DNA from: Clostridia bacterium | GTDB taxonomy: Bacteria > Bacillota > Clostridia > Oscillospirales > CAG-272 | Assembly: GCA_017508425.1 (NCBI GenBank) | Contig: JAFVYZ010000055.1 | Location: forward strand, 1-56,459 | Direction: 5' to 3' | DNA: 56,459 nt | Shown: positions 1 through 7,568 of the stretch, piece after piece | How positions within the stretch are numbered: the first letter of the stretch is position 1 | How the letters are laid out: each line of letters starts with the position of its first letter | The notes under the pieces: model-generated | What the model was told of the DNA's origin: nothing | The model's input: only the letters and a program-made list of their open reading frames with translations | Databases searched by the model: none | Program-made: the position numbers and the translations under genes

Positions 1-5
1 CAAGG

Positions 6-279
6 GTATTAAGGCAAAGTGCCTTTATACTGGCAATCATACTTGCCTTCTCTAAAACGGAAACACCGTTGGGAAGGCAAGTATGTACCACAAGATTGAT
101 ACTTTCCAAAAAGTATATTGAAAAGTATCAAAAGTAAAAATGAGATTTTTGCTTGAATGGGTTAATTCAAGCAAATTTATATCTCATTTTTGAGGGAAGA
201 AACGGCGTAAGCCGTCTCTTCCCGAAGAACAAGCTCCAAACTTAGGTTGGAGCAACGCAGGATTTTTGCAAAAAAATCC
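6..279. other. Chain of seven hairpins before the recombinase
   Basis: Seven hairpins follow one another with little spacer. Stems: 6-9+11-16/20-25+27-30; 38-50/73-85 with inner 56-60/66-70; 96-105/122-131 (105 and earlier bases can alternatively pair with 111-116); 136-146/181-191 with inner 148-157/166-175; 194-199/218-223 with inner 202-206/211-215 and loop GTAA; 233-239/247-253; 260-267/272-279 with loop GCAA. Two loops fit the GNRA class that is common in structured RNA. The segment is more AT-rich than the rest of the window. It may be a structured non-coding RNA or DNA hairpins used by a mobile element. I recognise no named RNA family. The pairing is seen; the function is unknown. Confidence 0.6.
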
Positions 280-369
280 AACATTTTTTGATGGGTTGTG
301 CCTACTTTCCCTTAAAAGTTTGGTTTTAGTCTTACCGAAAATTCAACGCTAATGGGGGTGATAATTCCT

Positions 370-1314
370 GTGGGGAGAAACCACAAAAACATTAAGATAC
401 AGCTAAATCAAAAGCTGGATAGCCTTTCGAGAATCGGGCAAAAGAAGCAAAAGGAAGCCGTCGGTTCGCCCAACTACAATCCGAACAGATCAGAAGGTTG
501 CCATAGTATCCAGACTATGCAGACCTACAGGCAGGTGATCAACGATCTGGGTTCATTTCTCAAAAGTGAGGGCGTAAAGGATATTTCCCAGATTGACCGT
601 CAAATGATAACCAAGTACATGGAAACTAAGAAGGGGCAGTCGAAATGGACGACGGCAAAAATTTGCTCGGCTTTGAACAAAGTTTTGGAAACGAACTATA
701 CCCCAAAAGACTTTGGCATAGGCAACAGAAGTCAGAAAGAAGTGATACACAATAGACGGATTTTAACGGCAAATTCAACAGCCGATAGAGCCAGTAATCA
801 AGATGCCCTATGGTTCGCATCCTGTACAGGTGCAAGGCGTGAAACGCTTATGAGTGTTACCGCCAACCAAGCCATAAGGAATGACGATGGACAAGTCATT
901 GGCTTTCGCTTTGAACGTTGCAAAGGTGGGAAAACAGGGTGTGTGCTCGTGCTCCCAAATCAGCGTGAGAAAATGACCAGCTTCGTTGACAATAAGATTG
1001 CAACTGCCGGTCAGAACGCACGCCTCATTTCGCATTGCTCAAAGAACTGTAATCCGCATTATGAGCGTGGGAATTACGCCCAATCCTTATATTCCAGCCT
1101 TAAGGAAGCGAAGGACAATGGACGTGATCTGTATGATGGTCGGAGAGGTTTGTTCATAGATGATCGCAAAATGGCACAGGCAATGAGCCATCAAAGGTAC
1201 TCAGCTCCGACTGTGCGTGGATATGATACTCAGGTGCTTGCCGAACTCGCACAACACCTTTTACATTATAGGATTTCTTCAACTCTTATCTATCTGGATA
1301 GGGATTCTGAGTAA
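370..1314 (+). CDS. Tyrosine recombinase/integrase-like protein, divergent or decaying
   Basis: Resembles phage-type tyrosine recombinases, which cut and rejoin DNA at attachment sites. Numbering from the upstream ATG at 352, it has a SAM-like N-terminal helical part (TYRQVINDLGSFLKSEG, about 58-74), the box I motif TGARRETL (159-166, candidate Arg162), a beta-strand lysine region CKGGKTG (190-196) and a C-terminal ISSTLIYL ending with candidate Tyr314. Box II is abnormal: the usual HxLR reads PTVR, and the distance to the LLH histidine is about six residues short, so activity is doubtful. I place the start at GTG 370 because GGGGGTGAT at 354-362 is a good Shine-Dalgarno; the in-frame ATG at 352 has none. 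The gene ends about 10 bp from the truncated cotJC. Confidence 0.6.
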   Translation: MGRNHKNIKIQLNQKLDSLSRIGQKKQKEAVGSPNYNPNRSEGCHSIQTMQTYRQVINDLGSFLKSEGVKDISQIDRQMITKYMETKKGQSKWTTAKICSALNKVLETNYTPKDFGIGNRSQKEVIHNRRILTANSTADRASNQDALWFASCTGARRETLMSVTANQAIRNDDGQVIGFRFERCKGGKTGCVLVLPNQREKMTSFVDNKIATAGQNARLISHCSKNCNPHYERGNYAQSLYSSLKEAKDNGRDLYDGRRGLFIDDRKMAQAMSHQRYSAPTVRGYDTQVLAELAQHLLHYRISSTLIYLDRDSE

Positions 1315-1330
1315 TGCACAATTTTAATCT
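1315..1330. other. Junction between accessory segment and cotJC
   Basis: The cotJC reading frame matches its family up to Gly-Thr-Glu and then stops at once, where AT-rich sequence carrying the recombinase begins. This is the expected position of an attachment site or insertion point. No second copy of the junction sequence occurs in bases 1-350, so the other end of the element, if there is one, lies outside the window. A chimeric assembly join is the main alternative. Confidence 0.5.
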
Positions 1331-1521
1331 TCTGTACCGACGTCGGTGAGTATCCCCTTTACCTTGTCGTAGGGCATGCTGTACCGCTGGTGCAAATACC
1401 GCTGCGAGGCGGCAAGCTCCCCGTCGGGACCGCCGAGCTGACTGATGATGATCTTGGCATAATTTGCATTGGGGTTTTTGATCTTTACGGGATATTGCAG
1501 CTTTTTGTCATAGATCCACAT
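1324..1521 (-). pseudogene. cotJC, 5' part only (manganese-catalase-like spore coat protein)
   Basis: The N-terminal ~65 residues match CotJC, a manganese-catalase-fold protein of the spore coat and inner coat: MWIYDKKLQYPVKIKNP, then a GGPDGELAASQRYL segment and YSMPYDKVKGILTDVGTE. In the family the next residues (ELAHLEM-like) bring metal ligands; here a TAA follows immediately. Full-length CotJC is about 190 residues, so roughly two thirds is missing. The start ATG (1519-1521) lies one base after the cotJB stop, as expected in a cotJABC operon. The break coincides with the recombinase-bearing segment, so the gene is interrupted rather than simply mutated. Confidence 0.85.
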
Positions 1522-1522
1522 A

Positions 1523-1813
1523 TCAGTTTGCCTCCCTTTCCCACGGCCAAGGGCCTTTGACCCATTGCCACTCACTCGCGTCCGCGTTATCATAAATGGT
1601 CAGCGGTCCGTATTTTTGGCGGTACTCCTCCTTGAGTGCCGCAAGCTCCCTTTTGTGCTGGTCGTAAAAGGCAAGCGCCTTTTTGTTGGTGGGGTAGGCA
1701 TCCAGATAAAGCGCCACCTCATACAGGGCAAAATCCTCGGCCTGAATGCGCCGCAACAGGCTCCCCGCGCCATTGTTGCCGCCACCCTGCATCTGGTTCA
1801 TCAACTCGCTCAT
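1523..1813 (-). CDS. cotJB: Spore coat protein CotJB
   Basis: A 96-residue CotJB-family protein, a small partner encoded between CotJA and CotJC and assembled into the inner spore coat. The conserved central part is readable: a QAEDFALYEVALYLDAYP segment, then ALAFYDQHKRELAALKEEY and the C-terminal proline/tryptophan-rich WQWVKGPWPWE. The N-terminal ~18 residues are Gly/Asn-rich. The ATG follows an AGGAGG site at 5-nt spacing and overlaps the end of cotJA in an ATGA arrangement, indicating translational coupling. Expression is expected in the mother cell during sporulation, as known for the family. Confidence 0.93.
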   Translation of the reverse strand: MSELMNQMQGGGNNGAGSLLRRIQAEDFALYEVALYLDAYPTNKKALAFYDQHKRELAALKEEYRQKYGPLTIYDNADASEWQWVKGPWPWEREAN

Positions 1814-2067
1814 TTCAGCCTCCTTGCGCCGTAAAACGGCTTCTCAAGCTCACGGAATATCGTGCCCGCGGCAAGCCCCGGCATCGGCTCATATAACCCC
1901 TCAAATTCCTGACAGGGGGAATAGACCATCGCAAGGCTCCGCCCCGAAAGGCAGTCGTTTTTTGCCATGGGTAGGTCCTCGGTCCCCTCGCCCCGGCAGC
2001 CGCCCTGTCCGCCCCTCTCAACATCGAGGAAACGGAAAAGCGGATCGTTATTATAGTTGCTGATCAC
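1810..2067 (-). CDS. cotJA: Spore coat associated protein CotJA
   Basis: The C-terminal half carries the family signature: LAMVYSPCQEFEGLYEP followed by a GTIFRELEKPF stretch. CotJA is a small protein needed with CotJC for coat assembly. A longer reading frame extends to 2193, but I choose GTG 2065-2067 because TAAGGAGA sits 6 nt upstream; this gives 85 residues, near the usual family length. The middle contains a Cys/Gly-rich stretch (GGQGGCRGEG). First gene of the cotJ operon; cotJB overlaps its 3' end. Confidence 0.88.
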   Translation of the reverse strand: MISNYNNDPLFRFLDVERGGQGGCRGEGTEDLPMAKNDCLSGRSLAMVYSPCQEFEGLYEPMPGLAAGTIFRELEKPFYGARRLK

Positions 2068-2131
2068 AATTTTCTCCTTATAAAAGCCGCCGAAAGCGGC
2101 TTTTTCGTTGAGCGCATAACACGCTCTACTC

Positions 2132-2159
2132 CAGTATATGCAACGGGGGCGAAGCTTGT
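2132..2159 (-). promoter_or_regulatory. Possible sporulation-type promoter of the cotJ operon
   Basis: On the minus strand an AC (2158-2159) is followed after 17 nt by CATATACTG (2132-2140), which resembles the late mother-cell pattern AC-N16/17-CATANNNTA with one mismatch. It lies about 65 nt upstream of the GTG of cotJA. The match is short, so this is a weak assignment; it fits the known sporulation timing of cotJ genes. Confidence 0.3.
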
Positions 2160-2223
2160 CGAAATCCGGCGGAAAAGGGGTCTTGGTTAACACTGTAGCG
2201 TGTTTTTCCCTACGACGTACGGC

Positions 2224-2260
2224 AAAAAAAGCGCCAATCCCTTTAGGGCTTGGCGCTTTT
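2224..2260 (-). terminator. Intrinsic terminator of the zinc-ribbon gene
   Basis: Stem 2231-2237/2250-2256 (GCGCCAA with TTGGCGC) with further pairing of CCC/GGG inside. On the minus strand it is followed by seven T residues, directly after the stop codon at 2265. Confidence 0.8.
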
Positions 2261-2264
2261 GTTT

Positions 2265-2912
2265 TTATTCAAGTGTTAAAGAATCGGCGTTGAGAAAATC
2301 GTGTGCCTCCAAGAGGGACCCTGCCGGAAGGGTTTTTGCGGCACCGCACTTGCGGCAGGTGACCGTCACCCCCGCGGGCGTGACATCTACCTCATAATCG
2401 CCCTCGCCGTCGCTTTTTTCGCAGCGGCAATAGATCTTCCCCTCCGCGTCAAGATCGCGGATCACAAACATCAGGATCTCAAGCACCTGGGGGTCGGCGA
2501 TCGTTTGTTCGGCCTCGTCGTGCAGGGCCGAAAAATCGCTGATGCCGTTTTCCTCCATCAGGTCCAGCAGCTGCAATTCGGTACGCGCCAGCTCGGCCTT
2601 GACGTGGTTGATCTCACCCATCGCGGCGATGTTGATGTCGGAATACGCGCACGGAAGCACAAAAAGCTCCTCCCCGAAGAAGATTTTTTCACTCACCGTA
2701 TAGTGGTGCGGCTTCGGGCACACAATGCAAGGCACGGTCAAGCGTACCTTTCCCTCGCCTGCGGGCTCGATCTCCATCACGCTTTTTCCGCATGTGCATT
2801 TTAAACGCAGCATATTGCCTCGAAGATGAAACGGGCTGACCGCGCTCATCACACCCGTGCCGCAATGAGGGCAACGGTAGGCCACGGTGGTTTGCTTTGT
2901 GTTTAATACCAT
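2265..2912 (-). CDS. Uncharacterised cysteine-rich (zinc-ribbon) protein
   Basis: A 215-residue protein that I cannot assign to a named family. It has repeated metal-binding-type pairs: CPHCG near the N-terminus, a CTCGK motif about 25 residues later, CIVCPKPHH in the middle, CRCEK and finally CRKCG near the C-terminus, separated by an acidic helical segment. The layout suggests a structural multi-zinc-ribbon protein of the kind often found as a conserved hypothetical in Clostridia. I start at ATG 2910-2912, which has AAGGAG 6 nt upstream; the frame stays open to 3008 but without a ribosome site. It forms a single-gene unit with its own terminator. Confidence 0.75.
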   Translation of the reverse strand: MVLNTKQTTVAYRCPHCGTGVMSAVSPFHLRGNMLRLKCTCGKSVMEIEPAGEGKVRLTVPCIVCPKPHHYTVSEKIFFGEELFVLPCAYSDINIAAMGEINHVKAELARTELQLLDLMEENGISDFSALHDEAEQTIADPQVLEILMFVIRDLDAEGKIYCRCEKSDGEGDYEVDVTPAGVTVTCRKCGAAKTLPAGSLLEAHDFLNADSLTLE

Positions 2913-2977
2913 TGGTGCTCCTTTCTCGCTTTGCTGACAAATAGTATCCCCGTCTTTCACAGGTCTATACGCACAGT

Positions 2978-3008
2978 ATGGGACTGCCGCTTTGGGCGGC
3001 AGTCCCAT
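2978..3008 (-). terminator. Probable terminator after the frameshifted foldase gene
   Basis: Eleven-base-pair stem (2978-2988/2998-3008, ATGGGACTGCC with its complement) just past the stop codon at 3014 on the minus strand. The T-run after the stem is poor, so termination efficiency is uncertain. Confidence 0.5.
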
Positions 3009-3013
3009 AAAAA

Positions 3014-4806
3014 TCAGTTGATCTTAGCCCAGTAATTGGCGTTGATGTCAATGGTCGTGGAGGAAGACGCTGCCTTGTACCAAGCCTCGTAATCCTTCGA
3101 GGCGATGGCGCTCTTGGCATCCATCTTCCAGTTGATGTCCTCGCCGTGGCCGTTGTAGATCATAATATGATGACCGTAGGTGGTTTTCACAGCCGAAGCC
3201 GAAACCTCACCCTCAATGCGGTTCACATCATAGAGCCAAGCGTCAAACTCGGCAACCATGTCGCCACGTGCAACATCCTCATAAAATACGTTGCTGTCCT
3301 CGGTGTACGCCTTGCCGTACTCCTCAAAATCGGCCTTGTCCATGTAATAGTAGGTCTTGCCGTCCTCGGTGGTCTTGGTAATCATCTTACCCTCGGCGAT
3401 CATCAGGTCGATAAGAGCCTTTGCCATATTCTCGGAGTTCACGGTTTGACCCTTGTCAAGCAGGCCCTGTGCCAGCTCCTTGGTCTTGCCGGAAAGCTTC
3501 GAAAGACCCGTAGCATCCTTAATATCCTTAAACGTATCGGTCTTAAAGAGAATGTGGCCTACGTTTGGAGGTATGCATCGTCGCGGTGAACGGGCTTCAA
3601 AACGAAGCAAGCGGTATAACTTGCCTCAGCCTGTTCGTAGGAGTAAACGGTATTGTTTTGGTCGTCCTTATCCTCGGTGCGTGCCTCTTCACCGGCATTC
3701 TTAATGGTGTGCGTATCATTGGCCGAAACGGGCTTCTTGGTGTCGAAGAGCCAATCCTCTACGTCAAGATTCTCATCGTCCTTCTTATAATCGATGTAAT
3801 GCGCGTCAGACTGCTTGGTCACCGCCTCAAGGTCGGTCGCACCGTCCTCCTTCAGGTATTCCATCAAAAGATCGCAAAACTCTTTGGCGGTCTTGCAGGC
3901 GGCAAGCGCATCCACGCGCTGCTGGTACTTCGCCTTATCGGCCTCGTACTTATTGTATGCCTCCTCGTTCTTGGAAGCGGCATCGGTCTCGGTATCTGCT
4001 ACGGGCTTAAAGGATGTACTAAAGGTATAGGAGATAAAGTCCACGTAAACGTTAAGGTCCGCTTTATTCTCGTTATAGTAGTTCTCAATGCGCACATCGG
4101 TGGCACCGTTTTGGAACTCCTCGTTCTTGAGCTCGGTCATCTTGGTGGCAAGCTCGATCATCTCGGTCATGGCGCGCACGTCCTTGACGCTAACGCCTCT
4201 GCCGTACATAGCGGCAAGATAGCCCGAGGTGGTGTAACCGTTGTATGCGGCATAAAGATCGAGCATTTGAATGGTGCTGTCGATCTCCTTCATCGTGGTC
4301 TCATCCAGCGTAATGCCAAGCTTGTAGGCCTGCTCGCAAAGCACAAGCACCTGCTCTACGCTCACTGCGGCCTGATCGGCAAAGTAATCAAACCAGGTTC
4401 TGGCCGGCGTGGTGGGCGACTTTTCGGTCGGCTTGCTGTAATATTGCTCGCGAAGGGGCTTCGAGGTGCTCAGGCTATCGCCACCCTCGCCGCGAATAAA
4501 CTGCATGTAACCGGTGCTCTGATAGTTATTGACCCACTCCTGATACTCGGTGTAAACCATATAGGACATCATCGGTACGGTGACCTCAAAGTGCTCGCTC
4601 TTGGCAATCACCTTGCCGCGCAAAAACACACCGCGCGAGTTGAGCATCGTGAACACCGAGAAAAGAGCTACGGCCACGAGGACCGAAACGAGAATCAGGG
4701 TGCCTACCCACGTGGGCATTTCACGCTTTTTGACGTTCTTCTTCTTGGCAGGGGTGCTAAGCACGTTTGCTGCCTGTTGTTTTCTTGTTCTGTTTCCTTT
4801 TCCCAT
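3014..4806 (-). pseudogene. PrsA/PpiC-like peptidyl-prolyl isomerase, frameshifted
   Basis: Two overlapping frames make one gene. The first (4806 down to 3559) gives a basic N-terminus, a membrane segment at about residues 31-54 (WVGTLILVSVLVAVALFSVF) and a long helical extracytoplasmic chaperone region. The second (about 3580 down to 3014) continues with VGHILFKTD, typical of the parvulin rotamase fold, and ends in an acidic/aromatic tail. The frames join near 3566-3575, where the first hits TAG soon after HRDDAY; one extra base there would restore a ~595-residue protein. I see no slippery heptamer, so an indel or sequencing error is likelier than programmed frameshifting. The family folds secreted proteins outside the membrane. 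Confidence 0.75.
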
Positions 4807-4890
4807 TTTAAGGAACCGCCTTTCAATTTTTTGATTGTCTTTTGACGTTAATTATACTTAACGGGATGTCCCCGCGAAAATACCGAGCTG

Positions 4891-6573
4891 TCAAATGCCC
4901 ATAATGACGGGCAGGACCATCGGCTTTCGGCCGGTGCGCGAATACAGGAACTTGGAAAGCTCGTCACGCACTGTGTTTTTCAAATGCACGTGGTCACGTG
5001 CTTGCCTTCCGCGCAGACATTTTTCAATGGTCTTGAGCACCAGCTGACGTGCCTCCTCCATCAAGGCCTCATTCTCACGCACGTACACAAAGCCGCGCGA
5101 TACGATATCGGGACCCGACAAAAGCTGCTTGTGGTCCTCATCGACGGTGGCAACCACCACGATCAGGCCATCCTGCGAAAGATGCTTACGGTCACGCAGC
5201 ACGATGTTGCCGACGTCACCGACGCCGTAGCCGTCCACCAGAATCTGCCCTGCCGGCACAGTCCCGGCAAAGCGTGCGCCCTTGGCATCGATCTCAAGCA
5301 CGCGTCCGATATCCGACATAAAGATGTTACGGTCCTGCATTCCCATTTCCAATGCCAGCTGGCGATGCGCCGCGAGATGTCGGTACTCGCCGTGGATCGG
5401 CATAAAATAACGGGGCTTGGTCAGCGCCTGCATGAGCTTTAATTCCTCAGCACACGCGTGACCCGACGCATGCACCTCAAGCGAGGCATCGTGCAAGACC
5501 TCCACGCCGTTGCGAGCCAGCTCGTTGATGACGCGCCCCACCAATTTTTCATTGCCGGGGATCGCGTGCGAGGAGAGGATCACAAGATCGTTTCTACCAA
5601 GCGTCACCTGTTGATGATCGGAATACGCCATACGGTACAGTGCCGACATCGGCTCACCTTGGCTTCCCGTGGTGATGAGGGTGATCTCCGACGGGCGATA
5701 CCGCTTGATATCCCCGATATCTATGATCGTATCCTTCGGGACCTTCATATACCCGAGCTCGATGGCCGCGCCCACGATGTTGAGCATGCTCCGTCCCGTG
5801 ATCGCCACCTTACGTCCGTGCTTTGCGCTGATATCGATGATCTGTTGTACACGGTGCACGTTCGAAGAAAAGGTCGAAATCACGATGCGCTTGTCGGAAT
5901 TCTTGGTAAAGACGTATTCCAGCGACGCACCCACCTTTTTCTCGGAAGGAGCAAAGCCCGCGCGCTCGGCATTGGTCGATTCGCTCATCAGGAGCAGCAC
6001 GCCCTTGTTCCCGAGCTCCCCTAAGCGCGTGATGTTCATCATCTCGCCCTCAATGGGAGTAATGTCCAATTTAAAATCACCCGTATGGATCAGGGTGCCG
6101 ATCGGCGTGTGAATGGCAAGGCAGCACGCATCCGCAATCGAGTGATTGACACGAATGAACTCTACGTTCAAGGCTCCTGCACGCACCGTGGTGCCGGCGC
6201 TGACGGTACGGAGATCCGCCTCCCAGGGGAGCGAATGCTCTCTTAGCTTATTTTTGATGATACCAAGCGTCAGCTTTGTGCCGTAAATGGGTGCATTTAC
6301 GGTACGCAGGGCATACGGGATGGCACCGATGTGATCCTCGTGGCCGTGCGTCAAGAAGATACCGCGCAGGCGGTCGGCATTTTGTTCAAGATACGTGACA
6401 TCGGGAATGACCAGATCCACGCCAAGCATATCCTCATCCGGGAAAGCAAGACCGCAATCCACGGCAATTATATCGTTTTCATATTCGATAACGGTAATGT
6501 TTTTACCGATCTCGTGTAAGCCGCCAAGCGGTATAATGCGAATTTTACCTTTTTCCTTTTTAGGCTTCGGCAT
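4891..6573 (-). CDS. rnjA: Ribonuclease J
   Basis: A 560-residue RNase J, a metallo-beta-lactamase/beta-CASP nuclease with 5'-to-3' exonuclease and endonuclease activity that drives mRNA turnover in Firmicutes lacking RNase E. The metal-binding motif HGHEDH is at residues 76-81, after the typical start KIRIIPLGGLHEIGKN. Later metal ligands (HTGDFKLD near 165) and the beta-CASP motifs (GSQGEP, IPGNE, HASGHA, PIHGEYRH) are intact, and the C-terminal domain is present. It has its own consensus promoter about 110 nt upstream. Confidence 0.96.
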   Translation of the reverse strand: MPKPKKEKGKIRIIPLGGLHEIGKNITVIEYENDIIAVDCGLAFPDEDMLGVDLVIPDVTYLEQNADRLRGIFLTHGHEDHIGAIPYALRTVNAPIYGTKLTLGIIKNKLREHSLPWEADLRTVSAGTTVRAGALNVEFIRVNHSIADACCLAIHTPIGTLIHTGDFKLDITPIEGEMMNITRLGELGNKGVLLLMSESTNAERAGFAPSEKKVGASLEYVFTKNSDKRIVISTFSSNVHRVQQIIDISAKHGRKVAITGRSMLNIVGAAIELGYMKVPKDTIIDIGDIKRYRPSEITLITTGSQGEPMSALYRMAYSDHQQVTLGRNDLVILSSHAIPGNEKLVGRVINELARNGVEVLHDASLEVHASGHACAEELKLMQALTKPRYFMPIHGEYRHLAAHRQLALEMGMQDRNIFMSDIGRVLEIDAKGARFAGTVPAGQILVDGYGVGDVGNIVLRDRKHLSQDGLIVVVATVDEDHKQLLSGPDIVSRGFVYVRENEALMEEARQLVLKTIEKCLRGRQARDHVHLKNTVRDELSKFLYSRTGRKPMVLPVIMGI

Positions 6574-6680
6574 AAGTCCTCCTTAACTGAATTTATTGAA
6601 ACGAAGGCGCGAGAGGCGCTTTCGGTAAATGCCCGCGCTCGCGCGCGTGCTAGATGAAGTTAATTTGATATATATTATTT

Positions 6681-6709
6681 ATTATACACATTTCCTATGC
6701 GCTTGTCAA
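6681..6709 (-). promoter_or_regulatory. SigA-type promoter of rnjA
   Basis: On the minus strand TTGACA (6704-6709), 17-nt spacer and TATAAT (6681-6686), a perfect match to the vegetative consensus. The -35 box almost touches the stop codon of the small upstream gene. Confidence 0.9.
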
Positions 6710-6712
6710 GTA

Positions 6713-6973
6713 TCATCTCATACGCAAAAAGTAAATGAGCAAACAAGTCAAAACGCCTCCCAAAAAGCCCGCAAAAAAGAGCGCTGCCTCCCTTGCAAAT
6801 CGCGGTCTTTTTCGCAAATACGTCTCGTTTCCAACCAAGCGATTCGCCTCGGCCTGCATATCGGCTTGCCGCGGCTCTCCCATATCGCGCCGCAGCACAA
6901 AAAACGCGCTCTCAAAAAGCGGACTTTCGGGCGTTTGCAATACGATCATTTGCTTTTGACATCCACGCAGCAT
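6713..6973 (-). CDS. Small single-pass membrane protein, unknown function
   Basis: An 86-residue protein I do not recognise. The N-terminal half is soluble (MLRGCQKQMIVLQTPESPLF, then ESAFFVLRRD); a basic stretch (RKRPRFAR) leads into one C-terminal membrane helix (about residues 64-83), so the N-terminus is predicted to face the cytoplasm. I chose ATG 6971-6973, 8 nt after a strong AGGAGG; a GTG at 6982 overlaps the ribosome site. Codon choice looks like the neighbouring genes. It lies directly upstream of the rnjA promoter, so read-through transcription is possible. Confidence 0.65.
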   Translation of the reverse strand: MLRGCQKQMIVLQTPESPLFESAFFVLRRDMGEPRQADMQAEANRLVGNETYLRKRPRFAREAALFFAGFLGGVLTCLLIYFLRMR

Positions 6974-7145
6974 TCCCATCACCTCCTATAAGGAAATGCT
7001 TGCCAACGCAAGCTCCTTTCAATCACAAAAAGCTTGCAAAAAACTGTTTTTTTCCATACCGTACCAAGGCTTTTGTCGAAAAACAGCGAGAAATTTCGAA
7101 AAAATGCGGAATTGTTAAAAAACCATAAATTTCCATTTTTCGCGC

Positions 7146-7174
7146 TTGACAGTCATTACCCGACTGATTATAAT
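7146..7174 (+). promoter_or_regulatory. SigA-type promoter of the AbrB-like gene
   Basis: TTGACA (7146-7151), 17-nt spacer and TATAAT (7169-7174), a perfect consensus 35 nt upstream of the start codon. Confidence 0.9.
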
Positions 7175-7209
7175 AAAATCAAACCTTATTTTTAAAAGGA
7201 GGATGCTTT

Positions 7210-7452
7210 ATGAAATCTACCGGAATTACCCGTGCCATTGACAACCTGGGACGTTTTGTTGTACCCAAGGAATTGCGCGACTCGTTCGGCCTTGGAGAAA
7301 AGGACCAGCTTGAGATCTTTACCGAGGGTGACCGCATTATTTTACAAAAATACGTACCCGGCTGCATTTTTTGCGGAGAGGTGGACGGCGTGGTGCTTTT
7401 TGAGCACAAGCGTGTTTGCGCCGCATGCCTGAAAAACCTCAAAAAGCTTTGA
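7210..7452 (+). CDS. AbrB-family transcriptional regulator with C-terminal Cys4 motif
   Basis: An 80-residue DNA-binding protein. Residues 1-48 form the swapped-hairpin AbrB/SpoVT domain (STGITRAIDNLGRFVVPKEL, then GLGEKDQLEIF and IILQKY). The tail holds two CxxC pairs, CIFC and CAAC, that should bind zinc and probably mediate oligomerisation. AbrB-type factors control transition-state and sporulation genes; the target here cannot be read. AAAGGAGG at 7-nt spacing supports the ATG at 7210. It is a single-gene unit with a consensus promoter and a bidirectional terminator. Confidence 0.9.
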   Translation: MKSTGITRAIDNLGRFVVPKELRDSFGLGEKDQLEIFTEGDRIILQKYVPGCIFCGEVDGVVLFEHKRVCAACLKNLKKL

Positions 7453-7511
7453 TGCGCCAGGATTGCGGGAATCTCTCCCCAAAGATCGGAGCTTTGCAAG
7501 CACTGCCAAAT

Positions 7512-7543
7512 AAAAGGGCTGTCGCCATGGCGACAGCCCTTTT
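7512..7543. terminator. Bidirectional terminator
   Basis: A perfect 15-bp stem (7512-7526/7529-7543), GGGCTGTCGCC with its complement, flanked by an A-run and a T-run. It separates two convergent genes and can serve both. Confidence 0.85.
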
Positions 7544-7568
7544 ATTGATACGGTATTGTTACCGTAAA

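Noticed and set aside
1..1330. Complete integrative element
   Set aside because: Only one boundary is visible and no second attachment site or other element genes can be seen within the window.
3555..3600. Programmed -1 frameshift in the foldase gene
   Set aside because: No X-XXY-YYZ slippery heptamer or downstream stem at the overlap; an indel is simpler.
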